Source of the DNA: Candidatus Amarobacter glycogenicus
GTDB lineage: Bacteria; Chloroflexota; Dehalococcoidia; Tepidiformales; Tepidiformaceae
Direction: 5' to 3'
Length of the DNA stretch: 64,000 nt
Assembly: GCA_016719395.1 (NCBI GenBank)
Contig: JADJZF010000007.1
Location: 238,455 to 302,454 of the forward strand
This document shows, piece by piece, positions 34,285 through 41,447 of the stretch (position 1 is its first letter; each line of letters opens with the position of its first letter). The notes under the pieces are model-generated. The model ran no database searches. It saw nothing but the letters and a program-made list of their open reading frames with translations, and was not told where the DNA came from. A program made the position numbers and the translations under genes.

Positions 34285-34592
34285 CGCCTTCGACGGGACT
34301 GGAGAGAGGCAGGGCCGCGAAGTGCTGACAACCAGGAGAGAGAAGCGGCGCCAGGACGAGGGGAGGTTCGCCTGGCGCCACCAGGACGGGTTACCCCGAA
34401 TTCGGGGCGGACGGGCGCGATAAGGAGGCGGAGATGGCTTGCCGCCGCCGCGCACCGCACTCGGGAAGCACGGTCACGGAGAAGGTGGGGGAGAGCGTGC
34501 GAGCCATCTCTGCTCCTTTCAGGCCCTATCTTCCCTCGCCCGTGTCAAACCCAAACGACAGCTCTGTAAACGTCGCGCAAAATCGCCCACGT
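34285..34592 (-). other. Convergent intergenic region with hairpins and one small SD-led ORF
   Basis: Contains GGCGCCAGG...CCTGGCGCC (about 34347-34380) and a CCCCGAATTCGGGG palindrome (34394-34407). On the minus strand a 38-codon ORF (34391-34507) starts at an ATG with AAAGGAG about 6 nt upstream and ends in the palindrome region. Its product is Ser/Arg/Pro-rich, with no known family. It could be a small protein or a chance frame in a structured 3' region of the upstream message. Confidence 0.35.
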
Positions 34593-35690
34593 TTACCGAA
34601 CCTGTGCCCGCAGTTCCGAGGCAGCCAACTGCGTCGCCCCTGCGAATGCTCCCGGGGAGATCGGCGCATAGTCGTGCGCGAATACCCCCGTCCCGCCCGG
34701 TTCCACCCACACGTGCATCTGGTAAGCGGTCGCTTTCACGAACACGCCCCCTCGGCATTCAGCGGCGCTCGCGGTCGTGCGCACCTGCGCCCCGGCAGTG
34801 AAGCAGAGGTTTTCGTGCCGGTGCCAGACGTCCACCGCGCCGAAGTAGGATGGCGGCGTCTCACCCGCCGATTCCGCCATGAACATCGCCCCAAGTAGCC
34901 GCCAGTTCCCGTCGAGCCGCTTGCTGTAAAGCAGCACTTCAGGACGTTCCGGGTCCATCTCGCGCCCGTCCCTCTGGTAATCGCTACGGATGAAGTGCGC
35001 GGCAATACCCGGCAAGTCCGGCGTGATCTGCACGTAACCAGCCGTCAGCGCTTCCCGCACGTCGATGTATTTCGCAGTCTTCTCCTTCACCGCCGCTGCG
35101 AACTTCCCGGCCGCCAGGAGTTGTTCGCCCGAAACCGCGACCTCGATGCCGTGCGTATGGGCACTGCCCTCGCCCATCGAATCTTCTTCGGCGGCAGCGC
35201 CGTTGGTGTGTCCATGGGTCGCCACACCTGCCGCGCTTCCTTGCCTCGCAACCAGGAACGCCGCCGAGTCCTGCGTGCCCGGCCCACCCTCGGAGTCATG
35301 CGGGTGGTCTTCTGGCGTCCCCGGAGCGTGGACGTGATCCGTCGTTCCGTGGTCATGGCTTCCGTCTTCAGCTGTCGACGCCAGCCAGATCGATCCTCCG
35401 GCCACAATCGAAATGAACGGCAGGGAAACTCCCCTCACCATGGCCCCCGGCAGGCCGTCGCCACCCAGTCGCCGCTCCGCCATCCAGGCCGCCGCCATCC
35501 CCAGGAGCGATGCCGCCACGATCGCCATGCCGACCACGATCATCAGGTGGCTCGGGTTACCCAACGACAGCACGTCCTCGCGTTGCGCCAGTGTCGAGTC
35601 GCTCGAATGCCGGTAGACGTCCCAGCCAAGTCCGAGGAAGTGGATGGCAAGGCCCCCGACGGCCGCACCCCACAATGCGCGATACTTCAT
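34593..35690 (-). CDS. Membrane protein with His-rich linker, unknown C-terminal domain
   Basis: A 365-residue protein. There are three hydrophobic segments in the first ~105 residues. A His/Asp/Gly-rich stretch follows at about 108-180, with many HxH and DHxH motifs that could bind metal. The C-terminal ~185-residue domain contains a VDVWHRHENLCF segment and AYQMHVWVEP, with conserved-looking His and Cys. Short versions of this last domain occur in uncharacterised actinobacterial and Chloroflexota proteins (recall, not checked). A GAGAGGGG precedes the start. Metal handling is only a suggestion from composition. Confidence 0.75.
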   Translation of the reverse strand: MKYRALWGAAVGGLAIHFLGLGWDVYRHSSDSTLAQREDVLSLGNPSHLMIVVGMAIVAASLLGMAAAWMAERRLGGDGLPGAMVRGVSLPFISIVAGGSIWLASTAEDGSHDHGTTDHVHAPGTPEDHPHDSEGGPGTQDSAAFLVARQGSAAGVATHGHTNGAAAEEDSMGEGSAHTHGIEVAVSGEQLLAAGKFAAAVKEKTAKYIDVREALTAGYVQITPDLPGIAAHFIRSDYQRDGREMDPERPEVLLYSKRLDGNWRLLGAMFMAESAGETPPSYFGAVDVWHRHENLCFTAGAQVRTTASAAECRGGVFVKATAYQMHVWVEPGGTGVFAHDYAPISPGAFAGATQLAASELRAQVR

Positions 35691-35859
35691 ATGCCCCTCT
35701 CCGATTCCCAGAGCGTACAGCCAACCCCGCTGGCGGGGGAACTGTCACGGACCCTCCTGAACCGGCTCACTCCATTGCGTTCTTCCAGCACCGGTGCTAC
35801 CTTCCGGCCGCCCTCACGCGCTGTGGGCGCTGCCGCGACCTCATAGCAGGAGACTCGAC

Positions 35860-36882
35860 GTGGCAAACAAGCCGAGGTACTGGGGCACGCTCTCACCGCT
35901 CCCCGCTCAAGTGATCACGGCTCAGGCCCAGCAGTTCGAATCCATGGGCCTCGAAGGCGTCTTCGCCCCCCAGGTCTACGGCCCACCGTTCATTCCCCTT
36001 GCCGTCGCTGCAGGGGCAACCACCCGGCTCAAGCTCGCTTCCGGCATCGCCCTGGCTTTCGCCCGCAGCCCCTTCGAAACCGCTGTGGCGGCGATGGACA
36101 TGGACACCGTGAGCAACGGCCGGTTCGTGCTCGGCCTTGGGTCGAGCGTCCGCTCCTGGAGCGAAGGCTTCTTTGGCATGCCCTATGGGAAGCCCGTCGA
36201 ACACCTTCGCGAAGTGATCGAAATCGTCCGGCTCGTCATCCAAAAAAGCCACACTGGCGAACTCGGCCGCTATGACGGCAAGTATCACCAGCTCGACTTC
36301 AGCGAGTTCCAACCCCTCCGTGCCCCCGTGAGGACCGATCTTCCCATCTGGGTTGCCGGCCTCCGCCAGCCCATCTTGAAGCTCGGTGCAGAGGTTGCCG
36401 ACGGAGTCATCGGCCACCCGATCTGGTCCATCGAATGGGCAACAACGAAGGTAATCGACGACATTAGCGCCGGCCTCGCCAAGGCCGGCCGGAAGCGTTC
36501 CGACATCGAATTCAACGTCTGGCTATTCGTCGCACCCAACAACGACCGGAAGGAGGCCATCGAGGACGCGAAAGCGACCGTGGCTTTCTATGCAGGCGTC
36601 GAACAGTACGAGGCCTACTTCGCCGCCCATGGGTTTGGCAAAGAAGCGCGGCTCCTCCAGGAAGGCGTCAAGCGTGGCGACTACCTGGGCGTGAAACACC
36701 TCGTCCCGGATGAAATGGCGCAGACCTTCGTCGTCTGCGGGACACCGGATGAAGTGAGGGCCAGGGTCGCCAAGGTCTGGGAAGTAGCGGATTCGGCCTG
36801 CCTGAACCCGCCCATCTACGCGCTCGAACCCGAGCAGGTGATGTCCTACGGCATGGCCATCGCCCAGCTCTTCTACACCTGA
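35860..36882 (+). CDS. Luciferase-like (LLM class) flavin-dependent oxidoreductase
   Basis: A 340-residue TIM-barrel enzyme of the bacterial luciferase superfamily, F420- or FMN-dependent. The segments RLKLASGIALAFARSPFETA, GRFVLGLGSS and LPIWVAGLRQPILKLGAEVADG match F420-type LLM enzymes such as methylene-H4MPT reductase-like members. The GTG at 35860 has AGGAG 7 nt upstream; the frame is open upstream. The substrate is unknown. It runs in the same direction as the cupin gene 47 bp downstream. Confidence 0.9.
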   Translation: MANKPRYWGTLSPLPAQVITAQAQQFESMGLEGVFAPQVYGPPFIPLAVAAGATTRLKLASGIALAFARSPFETAVAAMDMDTVSNGRFVLGLGSSVRSWSEGFFGMPYGKPVEHLREVIEIVRLVIQKSHTGELGRYDGKYHQLDFSEFQPLRAPVRTDLPIWVAGLRQPILKLGAEVADGVIGHPIWSIEWATTKVIDDISAGLAKAGRKRSDIEFNVWLFVAPNNDRKEAIEDAKATVAFYAGVEQYEAYFAAHGFGKEARLLQEGVKRGDYLGVKHLVPDEMAQTFVVCGTPDEVRARVAKVWEVADSACLNPPIYALEPEQVMSYGMAIAQLFYT

Positions 36883-36916
36883 GATGCGCCGGCCATGACG
36901 CTCTCCTGCGCCCGGC

Positions 36917-36929
36917 TATAATCCGCGCC
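36917..36929 (+). promoter_or_regulatory. Leaderless TATAAT -10 element for the cupin gene
   Basis: A perfect TATAAT at 36917-36922 is separated by 7 nt from the ATG at 36930. This is the clearest example of the leaderless arrangement in the window. No Shine-Dalgarno is present. Confidence 0.7.
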
Positions 36930-37319
36930 ATGGTCAAGATCATTCGCCCCGGCGAGCGTGACTCGGGCACCGCTCAGACTCCCGGCATGGTCCGGCAAGC
37001 AGGCATCTCCGCCGCACTCACCGGCTCCGAAGGCCTCTGGATGGGCACGGCCGTGAACAGCCCCGGGGCGAGCTCTGGAGCTCACCATCACGGCGCAAAC
37101 GAATCGGGCATCTACATTCTGCGGGGGCGCGTCCGCTTCCGCTGGGGGCCGAACCTTGAGCACGTCGCCGATACCCAACCCGGCGACTTCATCTTCGTGC
37201 CGCCCTACGAAGTCCACATGGAAGAGAACCTGGACCAGGCGGGCGAAGCCGAACTCCTCCTCGCACGCAACAGCCAGGAGCAAATCGTCGTCAACGTCCC
37301 GGATCCCCGGACGACCTGA
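36930..37319 (+). CDS. Cupin-domain protein
   Basis: A 129-residue single-domain cupin. Motif 1 is visible as the GAHHHGANESGIYILRG segment (about 50-66, His/Glu metal ligands). Motif 2 is the PGDFIFVPPYEVH segment (about 84-96). It probably binds a divalent metal; whether it is an enzyme or a small-molecule sensor is unknown. The start is set by the leaderless -10 box. Confidence 0.9.
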   Translation: MVKIIRPGERDSGTAQTPGMVRQAGISAALTGSEGLWMGTAVNSPGASSGAHHHGANESGIYILRGRVRFRWGPNLEHVADTQPGDFIFVPPYEVHMEENLDQAGEAELLLARNSQEQIVVNVPDPRTT

Positions 37320-37365
37320 ATCGTCACGGGGAGACCAGTGCAGGACCCCTGTCCGATTCCCGCTG

Positions 37366-37605
37366 CTAACTCGCTTCGGGGAACGTTACGCACGTTGTCG
37401 TGCTCTCGATCCCTTCCACCGACCTGATGTGCTTGCTGATGACCGACGGCACATCCGTCAGCGTCGGGACCTCCACCACTGCCACGATGTCGTAAGGCCC
37501 CATGACCTGGTACACCTCGCTGATGCCCGAGACCGCGCGGAGACTCGCGTAGACATCAACGGTCTTGGCAGGGTCGACAACGATCAGGACGAACGCTTTG
37601 ATCAT
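37366..37605 (-). CDS. Lrp/AsnC ligand-binding (RAM) domain protein, no HTH
   Basis: A 79-residue protein: a stand-alone ligand-binding domain of Lrp/AsnC regulators, with a ferredoxin-like alpha/beta fold and the motif GPYDIVAVVEVP. No DNA-binding domain is present. Such proteins assemble as decamers or modify full-length regulators. The start ATG at 37605 follows the family start; the longer open frame upstream is not supported. Convergent with the cupin gene. Confidence 0.88.
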   Translation of the reverse strand: MIKAFVLIVVDPAKTVDVYASLRAVSGISEVYQVMGPYDIVAVVEVPTLTDVPSVISKHIRSVEGIESTTTCVTFPEAS

Positions 37606-37753
37606 GGCGGTTAGCTCCGTTCCGGGCCGCGGACGCCCGTGCGATGCAGCTAACCTAGCACCTTGAGGTTTCCGGCACATTTCAAGCATGCCCGCCCCGG
37701 GCGGCTCACGCCGTCTCCCGCCTTGGACAAGAGCCTCGACCTGGCGCCGGCCC

Positions 37754-39577
37754 TCACTCCCGCAATCGCAGGACGGCCATAAACGCCTCCTGCGGGATCT
37801 CCACGTTCCCAACCCGCTTCATCTTCTTTTTGCCCTCGGCCTGCTTCTCCAGGAGTTTGCGCTTTCGGCTGATGTCGCCGCCATAGCACTTCGCCAGCAC
37901 GTTCTTGCGCATCGCCCGGATCGTCTCGCGCGAAATGATCTTCCCCCCGACGGCCGCCTGGATCGGCACATCGAACATCTGCCGCGGGATCAGGTCTTTC
38001 AGCTTGCTGACGAGCACCCTGCCCTCCCGGTCCGCGTTGCTCGAGTGCGTGATGAGCGACAGCGCGTCGACCGCCACCCCGTTCACCAGGATGTCAACCT
38101 TCACCAGGCGGGCCGGCCGGTACTCGCTCAGGTGGTAGTCCAGGCTCGCATAGCCGCTCGTCGAACCCTTCAGGTGGTCATAGAAGTCCACCAGGATCTC
38201 GGCCATCGGGATGTCGTATTCGAGCAGCACTCGCGCTTCGCCCGGTGCCAGGTCGCTCTCCGCTTCCAGGAACTCCATCCGCAGGAACTGTCCCCGCCGT
38301 CCCGTCACGAGGTCCATCACCTGCCCGATGTAACGGCTCGGGGTGATGACATCGATCTTCGCCCACGGCTCCGAGATGACCGCGATCTTCGAAGGGTCCG
38401 GCAGGTCAGCCGGGTTGTCCACGATGACTTCTTCGTTCCCCGTCGTCTGCACGTGGTACTCCACGCTCGGTGCCGTCGTCAGGAGGCTCAGCCCATACTC
38501 GCGCTCGAGCCGCTCTCCAACGATCTCCAGGTGCAGCAGCCCGAGGAATCCGCAGCGGAAACCGAAGCCCAGCGCCACCGACGACTCCGGCTCGTACACC
38601 AGCGAGGCGTCGTTCAACACCAGCTTCGCCAGTGCCTCGCGCAGGTCCTGGTACTGGTCCGAATCCGTGGGGTAGATCCCGGCGAACACCATCGGCTTCG
38701 CCTGCCGATACCCCGGAAGGGCTTCCGTCGCGGGGTTCTCCTGCAGGGTGATCGTGTCGCCGACTCGGCAGTCCGCAACGTCCTTCAGCCCCGTCGCGAC
38801 GTAGCCAACCTCGCCGCACTCCAGCGATTGCAGCGGTCGCATCGCGGGGCTGAACGCGCCGAACTCCAGCGGCTCGAAGGTCGCGCCTGTTTGCATCAGG
38901 AGCAGGTGCTTCCTTCCGGACATGCGCCCCTCGAACACCCGGACGTGAGCGACCACGCCCTTGTAGGCGTCGTACTTCGAATCGAAGATGAGCGCCTTCA
39001 ACGGCGCCTCCGGGTTGCCCCTGGGCCGGGGGATGCGCTGGACCAGCGCCTCGAGGATTGCCGGGACACCCGTCCCTTCCTTCGCGCTCGCCGCGATCAT
39101 TTCGTCCGGGTCGAATCCGATTACCCGCGTGAGCTCTGCCGAAACCCGCTCCGGCTCAGCGTGCGGAAGGTCGATCTTGTTCAGCACCGGGATGAGCTTC
39201 AGGTCCTGGTTCATCGCCAGGTAGACGTTCGCCAGCGTCTGGGCTTCGATCCCCTGCGAGGCATCCACCACCAGCAGAGCGCCCTCGCATGCAGCCAGGC
39301 TTCGCGATACCTCGTAGGTGAAGTCCACGTGGCCGGGCGTGTCGATCAGGTTGAGTTCGTACGTCTCGCCGTCCGAAGCCGTGTAGCTCATCCGGGCGGC
39401 CGCCGCCTTGATCGTGATGCCCTTCTCCCGCTCCAGGTCCATCGAGTCGAGCAACTGCTCCGACATCTCCCGTTTCGAGACCGTCCCCGTCGTTTCGAGT
39501 AGCCGATCGGCCAGCGTCGACTTCCCGTGATCGATGTGCGCGATGATGCAGAAGTTGCGAATGCGGGATTGGTCCAC
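37754..39577 (-). CDS. lepA: Elongation factor 4 (ribosome back-translocase)
   Basis: A translational GTPase that acts on stalled ribosomes. It has 607 residues. The P-loop context HIDHGKS is at 14-20, DTPGH forms G3 and NKIDLP forms G4. The C-terminal LepA-specific domain ends with the KKKMKRVGNVEIPQEAF signature. The GTG at 39577 was chosen because the family begins there and a TACACT box lies 7 nt upstream. The longer open frame upstream is an accident of GC-rich sequence. Confidence 0.97.
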   Translation of the reverse strand: MDQSRIRNFCIIAHIDHGKSTLADRLLETTGTVSKREMSEQLLDSMDLEREKGITIKAAAARMSYTASDGETYELNLIDTPGHVDFTYEVSRSLAACEGALLVVDASQGIEAQTLANVYLAMNQDLKLIPVLNKIDLPHAEPERVSAELTRVIGFDPDEMIAASAKEGTGVPAILEALVQRIPRPRGNPEAPLKALIFDSKYDAYKGVVAHVRVFEGRMSGRKHLLLMQTGATFEPLEFGAFSPAMRPLQSLECGEVGYVATGLKDVADCRVGDTITLQENPATEALPGYRQAKPMVFAGIYPTDSDQYQDLREALAKLVLNDASLVYEPESSVALGFGFRCGFLGLLHLEIVGERLEREYGLSLLTTAPSVEYHVQTTGNEEVIVDNPADLPDPSKIAVISEPWAKIDVITPSRYIGQVMDLVTGRRGQFLRMEFLEAESDLAPGEARVLLEYDIPMAEILVDFYDHLKGSTSGYASLDYHLSEYRPARLVKVDILVNGVAVDALSLITHSSNADREGRVLVSKLKDLIPRQMFDVPIQAAVGGKIISRETIRAMRKNVLAKCYGGDISRKRKLLEKQAEGKKKMKRVGNVEIPQEAFMAVLRLRE

Positions 39578-39590
39578 AGACCCCAGTGTA
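39578..39590 (-). promoter_or_regulatory. Leaderless -10 element for lepA
   Basis: TACACT on the minus strand (39590-39585) followed by 7 nt and the GTG at 39577. Confidence 0.55.
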
Positions 39591-39627
39591 GAGTGTGGCC
39601 CCCTTAGGAGGGCTCCCGGCCCCGCGC

Positions 39628-40278
39628 CTAATACAGCCCCGGTACCAGCCGCCAGCGCACCCGTTCCTTGTAGCTCGCGTAGTCCGAAGTCGCCACGAGC
39701 ACGCGCTCTTCCGCCGCAATCCGCAGCACCTGGAATGTCGTGACGATCGCCAGGATAGCGACGTTGTAAGACCAGAAGTTGGCCACCACGAACCCGGTCA
39801 TCGTCGTCGCGTGCGAGAAGTAAATGGGGTGCCGGATGAACTGGTACGGCCCACCCACTTTCAGTCCCCGGTTGGCCGCCACCACACCGAAGCTCTTCCC
39901 CAGCGTCGCGAAGCTCACGATCACACAGGTCAACCCGATCATGGAGATTCCCGCGCCGATGAGCTCGGCGCTGCCGCCCGTCTCGTGCGGGCGCAAGGCC
40001 AGCGGCAACCAGCCACCGATCGTTGCCACCACCCAGTCGGCCGGGCGTGTCGACGTGTTCTCGCTCCGCCGCCGCATGAGGAACATCCCTACCAGCAAAC
40101 CCTGCTCCACGGCGAAAAACACGTTCGTGACACTGTGCGACTCGATAACGTGGCGCGCGTGCACGTAGAAGAACAGGGCGGAAACGCACACCAGCGCGGC
40201 ATCCTGCACGTACGACAGCCGCCGCGACCAGTTCGATTGCACCCGCGACGGGACCTTCGCTGAAACCGATGCTGCCAC
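39628..40278 (-). CDS. Isoprenylcysteine carboxyl methyltransferase-like membrane protein
   Basis: A 216-residue membrane protein with about five spans and the ICMT/PEMT family signature GGPYQFIRHPIYFSH followed near the C-terminus by the AAEERVLVATSDYASYKERV segment. These bacterial proteins are SAM-dependent methyltransferases of unknown substrate. The GTG at 40278 was chosen because AGGAGG lies 9 nt upstream; the longer frame adds an Arg/Gly-rich stretch without family character. Confidence 0.85.
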   Translation of the reverse strand: MAASVSAKVPSRVQSNWSRRLSYVQDAALVCVSALFFYVHARHVIESHSVTNVFFAVEQGLLVGMFLMRRRSENTSTRPADWVVATIGGWLPLALRPHETGGSAELIGAGISMIGLTCVIVSFATLGKSFGVVAANRGLKVGGPYQFIRHPIYFSHATTMTGFVVANFWSYNVAILAIVTTFQVLRIAAEERVLVATSDYASYKERVRWRLVPGLY

Positions 40279-40426
40279 GCGCGTGAACCTCCTGTTGGGC
40301 CCACCGGCCTCGGCCGATCTCCCACGTAGAGATTCGGCACGTCCCCCCGGATTCGGCAGACAGCTTCCTCTTCTGCCCTCCAACGCCCGGGACCCGGACA
40401 AAACAGTGAATACCCGGTGAAGTGCC

Positions 40427-40453
40427 TTTAGGTCTCGCCGGCAACGTCGAAAT
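40427..40453 (+). promoter_or_regulatory. Sigma-28/WhiG-like promoter candidate upstream of flp
   Basis: TTTA at 40427-40430, exactly 15 bp, then GTCGAAAT at 40446-40453. This resembles the TAAA-N15-GCCGATAA form of FliA/WhiG promoters. Transcription from here would give a leader of about 185 nt before the pilin gene. A second GCCGATAT box lies upstream of cpaB. Confidence 0.4.
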
Positions 40454-40643
40454 AGCCAGTAGCTTCACCGACGAAGCGCCCGGTCCCGAGCAGAGCGGCG
40501 GCGAAGGCCAACCCGGAAACGGGGTTCGCCAAAGCGATGCGAAGGACAACTGGCCGGGGGGCCAGGGGAGGCAGGGCACGTCGCCGGTCCGGCAAACCAA
40601 CTGGGGCAAAGCCCCGAACCAGGAAAGAGGTAGGAGAAACATC
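40454..40643 (+). other. Structured leader of the flp pilin gene
   Basis: No coding frame. It contains several potential hairpins: GGCG...AACCC...GGGTT-CGCC (about 40499-40530), TGGCCGGGGGGCCA (about 40551-40564), and GGGGCAAAGCCCC (about 40602-40614). The long leader and abundant product suggest post-transcriptional control, but no known riboswitch class fits. Confidence 0.4.
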
Positions 40644-40829
40644 ATGTCGAAGATCAAGAACTGGGCTGTCAGCAAGGTCGTCAAGTTCCAGGACGCTCGC
40701 GAAGAAGGCCAGGGCCTCGCCGAATACGGCCTGATCCTCGCCCTCATCGCCGTCGTCTGCATCGCCGCCCTCACCACGCTGGGCGGAGACCTGCAGGGCA
40801 TCCTCGGCGACGTCAGCGCCGGCCTCTAG
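40644..40829 (+). CDS. flp: Flp/Fap-type pilin
   Basis: The 61-residue major subunit of the Tad pilus. After a short basic leader, the processing and assembly motif GQGLAEYGLILALIAVVCIAA gives the conserved Glu and Tyr and the single hydrophobic helix. It is processed by the A24-type peptidase (probably the gene at 49018). AGGAG precedes the ATG by about 8 nt. A strong terminator follows, so flp can be made in excess over the downstream genes. Confidence 0.95.
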   Translation: MSKIKNWAVSKVVKFQDAREEGQGLAEYGLILALIAVVCIAALTTLGGDLQGILGDVSAGL

Positions 40830-40865
40830 GCCCCGGCCATCCTGGCGCAACCCAGGACCAACTCG

Positions 40866-40907
40866 AAAGGGGTGGGCGACCACGGTCACCCACCCCTTTC
40901 CTTACTT
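40866..40907 (+). terminator. Terminator after flp
   Basis: An 11-bp stem AAAGGGGTGGG (40866-40876) with 40889-40899, followed by a CCTTACTTCT tail. Confidence 0.85.
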
Positions 40908-40948
40908 CTCAATCCTCAGGGCATCCCTGCTCTGGAAAGAGGGACCGG

Positions 40949-41422
40949 ATGGAACACGGACCGAACGAAGCGAAGCGCTCGTCCCGGTTTGCGCGCGTCG
41001 TCCGCAAACTCCGGAGGACTGAGGCCGGACAGGCCCTCGTCGAGTTCACGATGATCCTGCCCATCTTCCTCATGCTTCTCTTCGGACTGGTCGATTTCGG
41101 CCGCGGCTTCTACACCTGGCTGCTCATCACCAACGCAGCGCGCGAAGGCGCCCGTGTTGCCGCCGTCCAGGGTGACTCCAGCGCCATCAACACCCGGATC
41201 TACGACAGCTTCTGCGAAAACTACCCGTCCAGCTGCGGACTCGATCCGACCAAGCTCATCATTCAAAAGACCAACGTCCAGGGTGCTCGCGGTTCAGCCG
41301 TCGAAATCGACCTGAGCTACAACTTCGATTATGCGACTCCCCTCGGAAACATCGTGGCCATGCTCGGCGGCTCGCTTTCTGAGCCCACCATCACGGCACA
41401 CACCTCGATGCGCCTCGAATAA
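40949..41422 (+). CDS. tadE: TadE-like pseudopilin
   Basis: A 157-residue minor pseudopilin. A basic N-terminus leads to the TadE motif GQALVEFTMILPIFLMLLFGLVDFGR (about 27-52), followed by the AAREGARVAAVQG segment typical of TadE-like proteins. It is part of the Tad pilus locus and lies just before a TadG-like gene. Confidence 0.92.
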   Translation: MEHGPNEAKRSSRFARVVRKLRRTEAGQALVEFTMILPIFLMLLFGLVDFGRGFYTWLLITNAAREGARVAAVQGDSSAINTRIYDSFCENYPSSCGLDPTKLIIQKTNVQGARGSAVEIDLSYNFDYATPLGNIVAMLGGSLSEPTITAHTSMRLE

Positions 41423-41447
41423 TCCCCCACCTCCGGGAGGCTGCGGT

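Noticed and set aside
34434..34898. Plus-strand ORF with AAGGAGG before an ATG
   Set aside because: Most of it runs antisense through the conserved C-terminal domain of the gene at 34593 and its translation is low-complexity.
40570..40640. Possible c-di-GMP (GEMM) riboswitch before flp, because of GGCAAACC and GGGGCAAAGCC phrases
   Set aside because: The two phrases are close together and the second helical arm with its tetraloop receptor is missing, so the order and length do not fit the class.
39578..40801. An N-terminal extension of LepA to about 1015 codons
   Set aside because: The extension lies antisense to or across other genes, has no family similarity, and the normal LepA N-terminus begins at the GTG at 39577.
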